Below are positions 29,178 through 39,389 of a stretch of DNA of 64,000 nt, piece after piece. Under the pieces are notes generated by a model. It was not told the DNA's origin. It ran no database searches and worked only from the letters and a program-made list of their open reading frames with translations. This DNA is from Pseudogulbenkiania ferrooxidans 2002 (GTDB taxonomy: Bacteria; Pseudomonadota; Gammaproteobacteria; Burkholderiales; Chromobacteriaceae). The translations under genes were made by a program, and so were the position numbers. The stretch is taken from the NCBI RefSeq assembly GCF_000174355.1, contig NZ_ACIS01000002.1:1-64000 (forward strand). The letters run 5' to 3'. Every line of letters starts with the position of its first letter. Positions within the stretch are counted from its first letter, which is position 1.

Positions 29178-30608
29178 ATGGGCACCCTATTGAACCTGGT
29201 CGAACGCAACGTGCATGAAGTGCAGGTCGATGCCGAGCGCTTGCTGTTCCACATCCCGAGCAGTTCGCTGTTCGCCACGGACCAGCTGACCGCCAGCATC
29301 GTCGACGCCTTGCGCGTTAGTAGTTGTACCACCGAAGAGCTGCTGCAGCGCCTGTCCGGCCGCTTTGCCAGCGAGGAGGTGGGCGAGACGTTGCGCGAAT
29401 TGCTGGCACTCGAGGTGGTGAGCGACGGCTCGCCGCTGACGCCGGAGATCGCCCTGCAGCGGGTCGAGCGCACCGCCTTGAATACGGTGGTGTTGAACGT
29501 CAATACCGGCTGCAACCTGAGTTGTTCCTACTGCTACAAGGAAGATCTCGACACGCCGTCGGCGGGCCGCCGCATGGACGTGGAAACCGCCAAGGCCTCG
29601 GTGGAGATGCTGCTGCAGGAATCGCCGGACGAGCCGCGCTATACCGTGGTGTTTTTCGGCGGGGAGCCGCTGAGCAACCGCAAGCTGATCGAAACCATGG
29701 TGGATTACTGCGAAACCCGCTTCGCCGAGTTGGGCAAGCAGGTGGAATTCGTCATGACCACCAACGCCACCTTGCTCACCGAAGAGATCGTCGACTACCT
29801 GAACGCGCACCGCTTCGGGCTGTCGGTCAGCATCGACGGCCCGAAGAAGATCCACGACCGCAACCGCCTCACCGTGGGCGGAACCGGCACCTACGACGTG
29901 GTACGGCGCAAGGTGGAAATGCTGCTGTCGCGCTATATCAGCCGGCCGGTCGGCGCGCGCGTGACCCTGACCAGCGGCGTGACCGACGTCGAGGGCATCT
30001 GGGACCACCTGTTCAACGAGCTTGGCTTTGCCGAGGTCGGTTTCGCCCCGGTCACGTCGGGCACCATCAGTACCTTCAACCTGTCACCGGAGGAACTGGT
30101 ACAGGTGTTCGCCAACATGAAGGCGCTCGGTCGGCGCTACCTGGAGGCCGCACTCGAGCACCGCAATATCGGTTTTTCCAACCTGCACCAGCTGATTACC
30201 GACATTCATGAAGGGCACAAGAAGGCTTTGCCGTGCGGCGCCGGGCTCAAGATGCTGGCAGTGGATCACAAGGGCGAATTGAACCTGTGCCACCGCTTCA
30301 CCGGATCGACCCTGCCCACCTTCGGCAACGTGCATACCGGGGTGGATCAGCCACGCCTCAACGACTTTCTGTCGCAGCGACTGGACCGCAGCAACACCGG
30401 CTGCGAGAGCTGTCGTATCCGCAACCTGTGTTCCGGAGGTTGCTACCACGAGAGCTACGCCCGCTACGGCGACCCGACCCATCCGACCTACCACTACTGC
30501 GAACTGATGCGCGACTGGGTGGATTTCGGCATCGAAATCTACAGCCGCATCATGGCCGGCAATCCGGCCTTCATCAGCAGCTACATCACTCCGCGGAAGG
30601 CACACTGA
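29178..30608 (+). CDS. qhpD: QhpD, radical SAM/SPASM enzyme cross-linking QhpC
   Basis: 476-residue maturase that installs Cys-to-Asp/Glu thioether bonds in the gamma subunit. The radical SAM cluster motif is CNLSCSYC with Cys112, Cys116 and Cys119. The C-terminal SPASM part has many cysteines ([39 protein letters not shown]) for two auxiliary clusters. The N-terminal 95 residues resemble a peptide-recognition domain. ATG 29178 is selected because GAGGAGG precedes it; earlier ATGs at 29109 and later lack a ribosome site. The gene ends one base before the qhpC start. Confidence 0.94.
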   Translation: MGTLLNLVERNVHEVQVDAERLLFHIPSSSLFATDQLTASIVDALRVSSCTTEELLQRLSGRFASEEVGETLRELLALEVVSDGSPLTPEIALQRVERTALNTVVLNVNTGCNLSCSYCYKEDLDTPSAGRRMDVETAKASVEMLLQESPDEPRYTVVFFGGEPLSNRKLIETMVDYCETRFAELGKQVEFVMTTNATLLTEEIVDYLNAHRFGLSVSIDGPKKIHDRNRLTVGGTGTYDVVRRKVEMLLSRYISRPVGARVTLTSGVTDVEGIWDHLFNELGFAEVGFAPVTSGTISTFNLSPEELVQVFANMKALGRRYLEAALEHRNIGFSNLHQLITDIHEGHKKALPCGAGLKMLAVDHKGELNLCHRFTGSTLPTFGNVHTGVDQPRLNDFLSQRLDRSNTGCESCRIRNLCSGGCYHESYARYGDPTHPTYHYCELMRDWVDFGIEIYSRIMAGNPAFISSYITPRKAH

Positions 30609-30609
30609 G

Positions 30610-30933
30610 ATGAAACATTTGAAGCCGATCAATCACAAGGCACAGCAATTGGAACAGGCCGCGGCGGAAGACCGCCTGGAAGACGTGGTAGCGATGAGCT
30701 CGATCGCCGGCTGTACTGCCACCACCGACCCGGGCTGGGAAGTAGACGTCTTTGGCGGGGTGTCCTCGCTGTGCCAGCCGATGGAGTCCGACCTGTACGG
30801 CTGCTCCGATCCCTGCTGGTGGCCGGCACAAGTGCCGGACATGATGAGCACCTATCCCGACTGGAACAAGGCGGCAAACAATTCCAGCGAAGATTGGCGC
30901 CATCTGGGCACCGTATTCCCCAAAGACAAGTAA
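30610..30933 (+). CDS. qhpC: QhpC, CTQ-bearing gamma subunit precursor of QHNDH
   Basis: 107-residue ribosomally made, heavily modified peptide. A 28-residue leader ([12 protein letters not shown]...) precedes the 79-residue mature chain. Numbered from Met29 as residue 1, every residue known from the Pseudomonas putida enzyme is in place: Cys7-Glu16, Cys27-Asp33 and Cys41-Asp49 for the thioether bonds, and Cys37-Trp43 for cysteine tryptophylquinone. The rest ([19 protein letters not shown]) is almost invariant. The leader is probably recognised by QhpD and later cut by QhpE. It is a true catalytic subunit despite its size. Confidence 0.96.
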   Translation: MKHLKPINHKAQQLEQAAAEDRLEDVVAMSSIAGCTATTDPGWEVDVFGGVSSLCQPMESDLYGCSDPCWWPAQVPDMMSTYPDWNKAANNSSEDWRHLGTVFPKDK

Positions 30934-30962
30934 CCGGCCACGTTGAACAAGAGGGATTTGCT

Positions 30963-32084
30963 ATGTCCGTTAAAACGATTTTCAAGCTGGCCGGCTTGGC
31001 CATGGCGTTCGGCACCTGTGCGCAGCCAACCCTGGCCGCCAGCGACTTGGCACTGCAAAAAGGCCACGAATATCTCGCCGTCACCAATTACCCGAACAAC
31101 CTGCACATCATCGATGCGGAAAACGACAGCCTGTATAAAAGCTGCCGCCTGCCGGATGCCTTTGGTCCGGGAACCATCCAGATCAGTCCCGACAAAACCC
31201 GCGCCTACGTGCTGAATAATCACTACGGCGATATCTACGGGGTGGAACTCGACAGCTGCAACGTGGTGTTCCACGCCACCCTGTCGCAGCAGCCGACGGA
31301 GCGCGCCCGGGCGATCTTTTCCATCGGCCTGAGCCCGGATGGCAAGGAACTCTACAGCATCGTCAACCCGACCCGGATGAATCGCGACAACTACGTGGTG
31401 GAGACGCCACGCCTGCAGGTGTATTCGACCTCGGCTGGCCTGAACGCCAAGCCGGAGCGCAGCTTCCCGGCGCCGCGCCAGACCACCATGCTGCAGGCGG
31501 CCGATGACGGCTCGCTGTTCGTGGTGGGGGCCGACGTCTACAAGATGGACCCGCACAGTGGCAAGACCGAAGTGAACATCCCGCTGCGCAACTGGACCCG
31601 TCCGCTGTATAGCCCGCCGGATGTGCTGTACGTCTGGCCGCAGCAACGCCCTCAGCATACTTTCAATCTGCTGTACACGGCGGCGCGATTCAAGGACGAG
31701 AAAATGAATCCGGAGACGGCTGATAATGTTTACGGCTTTATCGACATCAATCTTGCCAATGGCAAATCTGAGCTGGTGGATTTCGCTCCGATTACCGAGG
31801 TGTATTTCACCGGGGCGCGCTCGCCCAAGGACTCCAACCTGATGTACGGCGTGCTCAATCGCCTGGCGAAATATGACATCAAGGAAAAGAAACTGCTGCA
31901 AAGCGCCTCACTCGATCATTCCTATTATTGTTTGACGATCAACAAGGCCGGCAACAAGCTTTATTTATCCGGGACTTTCAACGATGTCGCCATTTTCGAC
32001 GCCGATTCGCTGAAGAAAATCGGCAACGTTAAACTGCCGGGCGGCGATATGGCGATCACCACGGCGCAGATATTTACCCGTTAA
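30963..32084 (+). CDS. qhpB: QhpB, beta-propeller subunit of quinohemoprotein amine dehydrogenase
   Basis: 373 residues with a signal peptide (FKLAGLAMAFGTCAQPTLAA) and a seven-bladed propeller-type mature chain with YVTN-like repeats (HEYLAVTNYPNNLHIIDAENDSL, TRAYVLNNHYGDIYGVELDS). It forms part of the substrate cavity around the gamma subunit in the periplasm. Start ATG 30963 follows AAGAGGGA. It is last of the four structural/maturation genes in the order A-D-C-B. Confidence 0.93.
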   Translation: MSVKTIFKLAGLAMAFGTCAQPTLAASDLALQKGHEYLAVTNYPNNLHIIDAENDSLYKSCRLPDAFGPGTIQISPDKTRAYVLNNHYGDIYGVELDSCNVVFHATLSQQPTERARAIFSIGLSPDGKELYSIVNPTRMNRDNYVVETPRLQVYSTSAGLNAKPERSFPAPRQTTMLQAADDGSLFVVGADVYKMDPHSGKTEVNIPLRNWTRPLYSPPDVLYVWPQQRPQHTFNLLYTAARFKDEKMNPETADNVYGFIDINLANGKSELVDFAPITEVYFTGARSPKDSNLMYGVLNRLAKYDIKEKKLLQSASLDHSYYCLTINKAGNKLYLSGTFNDVAIFDADSLKKIGNVKLPGGDMAITTAQIFTR

Positions 32085-32240
32085 TCTCCACAAGGCGAGA
32101 GCAGGGTGGCGTGCCATCCCTCTCACCCCGGAAAGAGATCGGGAGGTCCGCCACGGGCCCGGATAAAAAGAGGAGACCGTAATGTTCTATCCGCCACGCC
32201 ATTCTTCCGCATGATTCCCGGCTGATCAGCCGCCACTTTG

Positions 32241-32262
32241 GGTCGAGCCGTCCGGCTCGACC
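32241..32262 (+). other. Perfect inverted repeat between qhpB and the acyl-CoA synthetase
   Basis: GGTCGAGCCG (32241-32250) and CGGCTCGACC (32253-32262) pair perfectly with a two-base loop. It is followed by AATTTCCCC rather than a U-run, so it may be a partial terminator, a processing site or a protein-binding dyad. The remaining 263-base gap shows no other feature. Confidence 0.5.
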
Positions 32263-32347
32263 AATTTCCCCGCCATCGTCGTTGCCCAAGCTGCGATCAC
32301 GTTCTCGACGTGAGCGTAGGGCACGCTTTTTTGCAAGGACACGGATC

Positions 32348-34003
32348 ATGCAGGACTACTCTGCCGCAGTCAGTCAGTTTGACTATCAGGAAACCGTTCG
32401 ACAGGTATTGGCGGGTGATCTCGGTGCCATCAATGCCTGCATCGAGTGTTGTGACCGTTATGCCGGGACCGGGCGCATCGCCTTGTACTACGAAGGCAGC
32501 GACGGCAGCAGCGCCAGCTATACCTTTTCCCAGCTCAAGGAATACTCCGCCCGCTTTGCCAACTGGCTACAGGCGCAGGGCGTGCGGCCCGGAGATACCG
32601 TCGCCGGCCTGTTGCCGCGCACGGTGGAACTGCTGATCACCGTCCTCGGGACCTGGCGGCTGGGCGCCGTCTACCAGCCGCTGTTTACCGCCTTCGGCCC
32701 GAAAGCCATCGAGCATCGCCTCGGCACCTCTAGCGCCCGCGTGGTGGTGACCAATGACGCCAACCGCGCCAAGCTCGATACGCTGGAGGACGGCCTCCTG
32801 GTATTGACGGTAGGCGCGGGAGAGCAAGGCGATAACGACTTCTGGGACGCATTGCTCCACCAGTCGCCGGAGTTTGAACCGGTGCTGCGATGTGGCGACG
32901 ACCCCTTTCTGCTGATGTTCACCTCCGGCACCACCGGCCTGGCCAAGCCGATCGAGGTGCCGCTCAAGGCCATCGTGGCTTTCGTGACCTACATGCGTGA
33001 CGCCATCGGGCTGACGGCGGAGGACCGCTTCTGGAACTTGGCCGACCCGGGCTGGGCCTACGGGCTTTACTACGCCGTAACTGGCCCGCTGGCCATGGGC
33101 TTGCCGACCACGTTTTACGACGGCCCATTCTCGGTCGAGAGCACCTGGCGCATTATCCGCAAACGAGGCATCACCAATCTGGCGGGATCGCCGACGGCTT
33201 ACCGTCTGCTGATTGCCGGCGGAGAGGCCGCGGCCCGGCCATTGCGCGGCATCTTGCGGGTGGTGAGCAGCGCCGGGGAGCCGCTCAACCCGGAGGTGAT
33301 CCGCTGGTTTGACGAGACACTGGGGGTACCGATTCACGACCACTACGGCCAGACCGAACTCGGCATGGTAGTGGGCAACCACCATGCCTTGAGGCATCCG
33401 GTGCACCCGGGATCGGCAGGGTTCGCCATGCCTGGCTACCGCGTGGTGGTGCTGGACCAGGAGCAGCGCGAGCTGCCGGCAGGCCAGCCCGGCATCCTGG
33501 CGATCGATCGCGCGCAGTCGCCGCTGTGCTGGTTTGGCGGTTATCGGGACATGCCAACATCGGCCTTCGTCGGCAACTACTACCTGAGCGGTGACACCGT
33601 CGAAGCCAACCCGGACGGCAGCATCAGTTTCGTCGGCCGGGCCGACGACGTCATCACCACCTCGGGCTACCGCGTCGGGCCTTTCGACGTGGAAAGCGCC
33701 CTGATCGAGCACCCGGCCGTGATCGAAGCAGCGGTGATCGGCAAGCCCGATGCCGAGCGCACCGAGCTGATCAAGGCGTTTGTGGTGCTGGGCGACACCT
33801 GCGCGGCCACGCCCGAGCTTGCCACCGAATTGCAACTGCACGTTCGCCAACGGCTGGCCGCCCACGCCTACCCGCGGGAAATCGAGTTCGTCGCCGAACT
33901 GCCCAAAACACCCAGCGGCAAGCTGCAGCGTTTCATCCTGCGCAATCAGGAAGTGGCCAAGGGCAACGCCGACAAGTCGCCGCAAAGCACCCGCGTGAGC
34001 TGA
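32348..34003 (+). CDS. AMP-forming acyl-CoA synthetase (acetyl-/medium-chain-CoA synthetase family)
   Basis: 551-residue ligase that activates a carboxylic acid to its CoA thioester. Core motifs: A3 LLMFTSGTTGLAKPIE, A5 region HDHYGQTELGMVVGNH, A7 YYLSGDTVEANPDG, A8 FVGRADDVITTSGYRVGPFDVE and the C-terminal lysine motif LPKTPSGKLQR. AAGGA precedes the ATG. It follows the QHNDH operon in the same direction, so a natural role is activating the acid made from the amine by the dehydrogenases; the exact acid is unknown. Confidence 0.9.
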   Translation: MQDYSAAVSQFDYQETVRQVLAGDLGAINACIECCDRYAGTGRIALYYEGSDGSSASYTFSQLKEYSARFANWLQAQGVRPGDTVAGLLPRTVELLITVLGTWRLGAVYQPLFTAFGPKAIEHRLGTSSARVVVTNDANRAKLDTLEDGLLVLTVGAGEQGDNDFWDALLHQSPEFEPVLRCGDDPFLLMFTSGTTGLAKPIEVPLKAIVAFVTYMRDAIGLTAEDRFWNLADPGWAYGLYYAVTGPLAMGLPTTFYDGPFSVESTWRIIRKRGITNLAGSPTAYRLLIAGGEAAARPLRGILRVVSSAGEPLNPEVIRWFDETLGVPIHDHYGQTELGMVVGNHHALRHPVHPGSAGFAMPGYRVVVLDQEQRELPAGQPGILAIDRAQSPLCWFGGYRDMPTSAFVGNYYLSGDTVEANPDGSISFVGRADDVITTSGYRVGPFDVESALIEHPAVIEAAVIGKPDAERTELIKAFVVLGDTCAATPELATELQLHVRQRLAAHAYPREIEFVAELPKTPSGKLQRFILRNQEVAKGNADKSPQSTRVS

Positions 34004-34072
34004 GCCGACGGCACCGTCAGAGCACGGCGGGACGGGAGGAGCGGGGAGGCATTGCGGCTGCCCCCGTACGGC

Positions 34073-34978
34073 CTAGCTCTTGCCGACGACGGCCGTCAGC
34101 TCGTCGATGAACACCCGCAGCACCGCCGGCTGCGAGGCGCCGCGCCGCGTGATGGCGGTAAAGGGCCACTGGGAGCTGAAGCGGGCGGGGTCGATCTGGC
34201 GCATCGCGCCGCTCTCGACCCAGCGGGCAGCGTAGTGGACCGGCAGAAACCCGACGTAGGCGCCGGACAGGATCAGGATGGCCTGGGCCTCGACGTTGTC
34301 GACGGTGGCGGTGGCCTTGCTGACTCGGAGCAGTTGCAGGTCGCGCTGCTGCAGATAGCCTCGCGCCACGATGTGGCTCTCCCCGATGCGCCGGAACAAC
34401 TCGTCCTCGCTGGGTGGCTGCTCGTAGAGCGGACTGTAACGGCCGCAGTACAGGCCATCGGGTTCATCGTAGAGCGGCGTGTAGGAGAGGCCGGGAACCC
34501 GCAGCGGGAAATGCCCGATGGCGATGTGCAGGCGCCCGTCGAGCACGCGCTCCTCCAGCTCGGCCGGGGTGCCGATGTAGACGTCGAGCTGCACGTCGTG
34601 ACCGCGCGACACGAACTGCCGCAAGGTCTTGGGCAAGGGCGACTCGGCGTCGGAGATGGTGTTGTCGATGATGCCCAGGTAGAGCCGCCCGGAGATGCGC
34701 TGCTGCAGCGCATTGGTGTCCATGCAGAACGACTCCACCGCCAACAGCAGCCGCTGCGCGGCCTGGTAGGTGGCGACGCCGTGCTCCGTCAGGCGGAAGC
34801 CGCCGCGGCCACGTTCGCACAGCGTGACCCCAAGGCGGGTTTCGAGGCTGTTCATCTGTTCGCTGATGGTCGACTGGCTGCTGTTCAAGGCCGCCTGCGC
34901 GGCCGAAAAGCCGCCGCACTTGACGATTGTCATGAAGACCCTGAGCAGTTTCAGGTCGACGTCCTGGAGCTGGTTCAC
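34073..34978 (-). CDS. LysR-family regulator divergent from the ureohydrolase cluster
   Basis: 301 residues with an N-terminal HTH (LKLLRVFMTIVKCGGFSAAQAALNSSQSTISEQMNSLE split over residues 8-45) and a LysR effector domain. It lies 153 bases from, and divergent to, the ureohydrolase gene, the classical arrangement for a LysR protein controlling the adjacent operon. It should respond to the substrate of that pathway, still unidentified. Confidence 0.9.
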   Translation of the reverse strand: MNQLQDVDLKLLRVFMTIVKCGGFSAAQAALNSSQSTISEQMNSLETRLGVTLCERGRGGFRLTEHGVATYQAAQRLLLAVESFCMDTNALQQRISGRLYLGIIDNTISDAESPLPKTLRQFVSRGHDVQLDVYIGTPAELEERVLDGRLHIAIGHFPLRVPGLSYTPLYDEPDGLYCGRYSPLYEQPPSEDELFRRIGESHIVARGYLQQRDLQLLRVSKATATVDNVEAQAILILSGAYVGFLPVHYAARWVESGAMRQIDPARFSSQWPFTAITRRGASQPAVLRVFIDELTAVVGKS

Positions 34979-35020
34979 CGCTTTTCTCCCCCGAGAATCA
35001 CATCGTAAATTCCGATTTGA

Positions 35021-35031
35021 AGATCTGATCT
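35021..35031 (+). promoter_or_regulatory. Candidate LysR operator
   Basis: AGATCTGATCT is a perfect dyad around a central T and lies midway between the divergent LysR and ureohydrolase starts; a second small dyad, AAATTCCGATTT, is just to its left. The AT-rich surroundings fit a promoter. Binding is inferred. Confidence 0.4.
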
Positions 35032-35131
35032 TTCTTATTTTTTCGGCCCGTTTCTTTCTCCATAGTCACTCAAAAGGCAGGGCGTACTCAAGTCCGGCCT
35101 TCACTGTCACAGACCATGTGGAGAAGTTGAA

Positions 35132-36106
35132 ATGCAGAATAACGGGTATGAAACGGGCCGCCTGAACTTGCCGTTCGTGGGCCATTGCACCTTCGCCAAA
35201 TCGGCGGTTTGTCTCGACTGGGAGCGTATCGACGCCGACGTGGCGATCCTTGGCGCGCCCAACGACATGGGCACGCAGTGGCGCTCGGGCGCCCGCTTCG
35301 GTCCTCGCGGCATCCGCGAAGCGTCGACGCTGTTTTCGTTCGGTCACGCCGGCGCCTACGACCACGAAGACGACGTGATGTACCTCACCCGCGAGGACGT
35401 GCGCATGGTGGACGTGGGCGATGCCGACATCGTCCACACCGACATGGCCAGCAGCAACGCCAACATCGAGTTCGCGGTGCGCAAGATCCTCGAATCCGGC
35501 GCGATGCCGGTGGTGCTGGGCGGCGACCACTCGATCCACGCCCCGGTGATCAAGGCCTACGAAGGCCGCGGCCCGATCCACATCATCCATTTCGATGCCC
35601 ACCTTGACTTCGTCGACGAGCGCCACGGCGTGCGCTACGGCCACGGCAACCCGCTGCGCCGCGCCTCCGAGATGGATCACATCGCCGGCATGACCCAGCT
35701 GGGCATCCGCAACGTGTCGTCGTCGAATCGCGCCGACTACGACGCGGCGCGCGACGCCGGCTCCAACATCCTGTCGGTACGCGACGTGCGTCGCCTCGGC
35801 ACCGAGGGCGTGCTGGCGCAGATCCCGGAAGCGGCCCACTACTACATCACCATCGACATCGACGGCTTCGACCCGTCCATCGCGCCGGGCACCGGCACCC
35901 CGAGCCACGGCGGCTTCCAGTACTACGAGGTGCTGGAAATCATCCAGGCGCTGGCCAAGCGCAGCCACGGCGGCATCGTCGGCATGGACCTGGTCGAGGT
36001 GGCGCCGGCCTACGATCCGGCCGGACTGACCTCGATCCTGGCGGCGCAACTGCTGCTGAACAGCATCGGCTTCATCTTCCACGAACGCGCCCAGGCCAAG
36101 CGCTAA
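35132..36106 (+). CDS. Ureohydrolase (agmatinase/guanidino-acid hydrolase family)
   Basis: 324-residue binuclear metal hydrolase that releases urea from a guanidino compound. Metal-ligand motifs are complete: GGDHS, DAHLD and DIDGFDPSIAPGTGTPSHGG. The last is typical of agmatinase, guanidinobutyrase and guanidinopropionase, which cannot be told apart by eye. An aldehyde dehydrogenase, an NCS1 permease and a GMC oxidoreductase follow in the same direction, so it is part of a catabolic operon rather than of polyamine synthesis. It begins 24 bases before an ATG-proximal loop of residues GRLNLPFVG seen in this subfamily. Confidence 0.88.
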   Translation: MQNNGYETGRLNLPFVGHCTFAKSAVCLDWERIDADVAILGAPNDMGTQWRSGARFGPRGIREASTLFSFGHAGAYDHEDDVMYLTREDVRMVDVGDADIVHTDMASSNANIEFAVRKILESGAMPVVLGGDHSIHAPVIKAYEGRGPIHIIHFDAHLDFVDERHGVRYGHGNPLRRASEMDHIAGMTQLGIRNVSSSNRADYDAARDAGSNILSVRDVRRLGTEGVLAQIPEAAHYYITIDIDGFDPSIAPGTGTPSHGGFQYYEVLEIIQALAKRSHGGIVGMDLVEVAPAYDPAGLTSILAAQLLLNSIGFIFHERAQAKR

Positions 36107-36174
36107 GCCTCCACACACCCATTCAGACCAAGCCCGACACCACGATGCGGGCGGAGAAACACAGGAGAAACCTC

Positions 36175-37683
36175 ATGGATAGCAGTGTTGCGCAGTACCT
36201 GGAACGATACGGCGTGTCGGAGGCGACGCGACGCTTCCTCGCCAAACCGCAGAAGATGTTCATCGACGGCCAGTGGCTCGACAGCAGCGACGGCCAGACC
36301 TTCGCCGTGACCGAGCCGTCGACCGAAGGCCTGATCACGCGCGTGCCGTCCGGCACCGGCGCCGACCTCGACCGCGCGGTGGCGGCGGCGCGCCGCCAGT
36401 TCGACGGTGGCGAATGGCGCCGCCTGAAGCCGCTCGAGCGCGAACGGCTGCTGCATCGCCTGGCTGACCTGATCGAGGCCAACGCCACCGAGCTCGCCGA
36501 GCTGGAAGCGATCGACATGGGCAAGTCGGTGTCGCAGGCGCGCGACGTCGACATCCAGGGCACCATCGACACCTTCCGCTACTTCGCCGGCTGGGCCTCC
36601 AAGCTGCATGGCCGCACCGTCGAACCGTCCTTGCCCGGCAACTACCTGGCCTACACCCGCAAGGAGCCGATCGGGGTGGTCGGCGCCATCGTGCCGTGGA
36701 ACTTCCCGCTGCAGACCATGGCGTGGAAGCTCGCCGCCGCGCTCGCCGTCGGCTGCACTACCGTGGTCAAGCCGGCCGAGCTGACCTCGCTCTCCACCCT
36801 GCGTTTCGCCGAGCTGGTGCAGGAAGCCGGCATCCCCGACGGCGTGGTGAATATCGTGACCGGGCGCGGCAGCGTGGTCGGCGCGGCGATGGCGACGCAC
36901 CCCGGCATCAACAAGCTGACCTTCACCGGCTCCACCCCGGTGGGTCGCAACGTTGGCCGAAGCGCGGTCGATCAGCTCAAGCGCGTCACGCTCGAGCTGG
37001 GCGGCAAGTCGCCGGTGCTGGTGCTGGACGACGCCGACCTCGCGGCCGCGGCGCGCGCCGTGGCCAACGGCGTGTTCTTCAACTCCGGGCAGGTGTGCGA
37101 CGCCGGCACCCGTGCCTACGTGCACTCGAGCGTCTACGAGCGCTTCCTGGAAGAACTGGTCGCCTACACCCGCACCCTGAAAATCGCCCCCGGCCTCGAC
37201 CCGGACTGCTTCATCAGCCCGCTGGTATCGGCGCAGCAGAAGGATACGGTGATGTCCTACATCGCGGCCGGGCAGCGCGAAGGCGCCCGGCTGGTGCACG
37301 GCGGCAAGGCTCTGGAAGGGCAGGGTTATTTCGTCGAGCCGACCATCTTCGCGCACTGCCACCGCGACATGAGCATCGTGCGCGAGGAAATCTTCGGCCC
37401 GGTGCTGGTCACCACGCCGTTCGACGACATCGAGGACGCCCTGACGCAGGCGAACGACTCGCCGTTCGGGCTGGCGGCCGCGATCTACTCCAACGATCTG
37501 GGCCGCGTGCACAGCCTGATCCCGCGCCTGGCCGCCGGTTCGGTGTACGTCAACGCGCACAGCACCATCGACCCGGCGATGCCATTCGGCGGCTTCAAGG
37601 AGTCCGGCTTCGGCAAGGACCTCGGCCCGGAACAGCTGGATTACCTGATGGAGACCAAGGCCGTCTGGATCACGCTGCCCTGA
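36175..37683 (+). CDS. Aldehyde dehydrogenase of the ureohydrolase cluster
   Basis: 502-residue NAD(P)-dependent aldehyde dehydrogenase. Features: GAIVPWNFPLQTMAWKLAAA, FTGSTPVGR, LELGGKSPVLVLDDA, catalytic Cys in FFNSGQVCDAG, EEIFGPVLV and PFGGFKESGFGKD. AGGAG lies eight bases before MDSSVAQYLERYG. It probably oxidises the aldehyde from the linked GMC oxidoreductase or a guanidino/amino aldehyde. It is a paralogue of the enzyme at 25.6-27.1 kb. It holds one copy of the recurrent word at 36952-36961. Confidence 0.92.
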   Translation: MDSSVAQYLERYGVSEATRRFLAKPQKMFIDGQWLDSSDGQTFAVTEPSTEGLITRVPSGTGADLDRAVAAARRQFDGGEWRRLKPLERERLLHRLADLIEANATELAELEAIDMGKSVSQARDVDIQGTIDTFRYFAGWASKLHGRTVEPSLPGNYLAYTRKEPIGVVGAIVPWNFPLQTMAWKLAAALAVGCTTVVKPAELTSLSTLRFAELVQEAGIPDGVVNIVTGRGSVVGAAMATHPGINKLTFTGSTPVGRNVGRSAVDQLKRVTLELGGKSPVLVLDDADLAAAARAVANGVFFNSGQVCDAGTRAYVHSSVYERFLEELVAYTRTLKIAPGLDPDCFISPLVSAQQKDTVMSYIAAGQREGARLVHGGKALEGQGYFVEPTIFAHCHRDMSIVREEIFGPVLVTTPFDDIEDALTQANDSPFGLAAAIYSNDLGRVHSLIPRLAAGSVYVNAHSTIDPAMPFGGFKESGFGKDLGPEQLDYLMETKAVWITLP

Positions 37684-37846
37684 GCACGATTTGATTTCAA
37701 CAAGAGCGGCGCAATGACGCCGCCGGGAGAAGTGGATTTTCAGCGCTGATGCTGGCCGGGTTTATCCGGTCAGCCAGACCATCGCCGACGGCTTGCCTCG
37801 TTGCAATCCGTAGCGGCGAGGATCATAAGAGAGATGAGGAGATACC

Positions 37847-39352
37847 ATGAAATCAGATGCGCAAAAGACGCCTGCGTCTCAAGGGCAAAACGGGCTGGAA
37901 ATCGAAGGGCATTCGATTGACTTCATTCCAGACCACGAACGCACCGACAAACTGTCCACCCAGGGGCCGTTCTGGTTTGTCGGCAACTTCACCTTCTTCA
38001 CCATGACCATCGGCTTTGTCGGGCCGAGCGTCGGCCTGAGCTCGCTGTGGACCACCATCGCCGGCACGCTGGGCATCATGTTCGGCACCCTGTTCATGGC
38101 CTTCCACGGCTCGCAGGGTCCGCACCTGGGCCTGCCGCAGATGATCCAGTCGCGCGCCCAGTTCGGTTACCGTGGGGTGGTGCTGGTGCTGCTGGCCACG
38201 CTGTTCGTGTTTGCCGGTTTCAACATCGTCAACCTGGTGCTGATGATGCAGGGCCTGAAGACACTGTTCGCGTGGGGGCCGATGCAAGTCGCGCTGGCAG
38301 TGACGGTGCCGGCCACCATCCTCGCCATTCTCGGCCACGACTGGATGCACAAGACCTTCAAATGGTCGTTGTTCCTGTCGCTGCCGCTGTACGGCATCGT
38401 CACGCTCGCGGTGCTGATGGGCTGGATCCACGACGCGCCGCCGGTGGCCAACGCTCCCGTCGCGGCGCCGCTGGGCTTTACCTGGATCGGTTTCATCGCC
38501 CAGTTTGCCGCCGGCGCCAGCTACAACATCGCCTATGCCCCGTACGTGTCGGATTATTCGCGCTACCTGCCCAAGAACACGCATAGCGGCAAGCTGATCG
38601 CCGCCGTGTTCCTGGGGGCGTCGCTGTCCGGTGCCTGGATGATTGCCGTGGGGGGCTGGCTGGGCGAACACCTGCACGCCACTGACATCCTGGTCGCACT
38701 CAACAGCGTCGGTGCCAGCGTGGCCCCGCAGCTGGGTACGGTCGTCGTGGCCATCACCATCCTGGCCTTCCTGCCGGTGATCGCGATGAACATCTACAGC
38801 GCCAAACTGACGGCCATTACCGGGGTGGATTCCTTCAAGAAGATCAACCCGACGCCGAAGGTGCGCATCTGGGCCATTCTGGGCGTGGTGTTCCTGCAGG
38901 TGGGCGTGGCCATGGGTATCTATACCTCCGGCTCCGGCCTATCGGTGTTGAACATTTACCTGGTGGTGATGCTGTACTTCCTGGTGCCGTGGACCGCGGT
39001 CAACCTGACCGACTACTTCTTCGTGCGCAAGGGCCGCTACGCCATCCCGCACTTCTTCCTGCCGCACGACAACATCTACGGCCACTGGGGCAGCCGCGGT
39101 CTGATTGCCTACCTGATCGGCTTCATCGCGATGATCCCGTTCTTCACCATCTTCAATGGTACGGAGGAAGTCTACGTCGGCCCGCTCGCCAAGATGATCG
39201 GTAGCGTCGACATGGCCTGGCTGGTCGGCCTGATCGTCTCCGGCGTGGCGTACTACCTCTTGTGCCTGACGCTCGATCTGGAGAAAGAAGAAAAAGTCAT
39301 TCGCCACATCGAAAAGACCTCTCCCCATTTCACCGCAGGCGAAGGCTGGTAA
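37847..39352 (+). CDS. NCS1-family cation:nucleobase/guanidino-type symporter
   Basis: 501 residues with about 12 membrane helices. The N-terminal [26 protein letters not shown] and the middle [17 protein letters not shown] are typical of the CodB/PucI group (NCS1). Start is supported by GAGGAGA seven bases upstream. Within this operon it most likely imports the substrate; NCS1 proteins usually take nucleobases, hydantoins or allantoin, and the linkage to a ureohydrolase suggests a guanidino compound. Confidence 0.88.
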   Translation: MKSDAQKTPASQGQNGLEIEGHSIDFIPDHERTDKLSTQGPFWFVGNFTFFTMTIGFVGPSVGLSSLWTTIAGTLGIMFGTLFMAFHGSQGPHLGLPQMIQSRAQFGYRGVVLVLLATLFVFAGFNIVNLVLMMQGLKTLFAWGPMQVALAVTVPATILAILGHDWMHKTFKWSLFLSLPLYGIVTLAVLMGWIHDAPPVANAPVAAPLGFTWIGFIAQFAAGASYNIAYAPYVSDYSRYLPKNTHSGKLIAAVFLGASLSGAWMIAVGGWLGEHLHATDILVALNSVGASVAPQLGTVVVAITILAFLPVIAMNIYSAKLTAITGVDSFKKINPTPKVRIWAILGVVFLQVGVAMGIYTSGSGLSVLNIYLVVMLYFLVPWTAVNLTDYFFVRKGRYAIPHFFLPHDNIYGHWGSRGLIAYLIGFIAMIPFFTIFNGTEEVYVGPLAKMIGSVDMAWLVGLIVSGVAYYLLCLTLDLEKEEKVIRHIEKTSPHFTAGEGW

Positions 39353-39389
39353 GCCGCCCGGCTCATGCGAATTTACTGTGAGAAGCATC

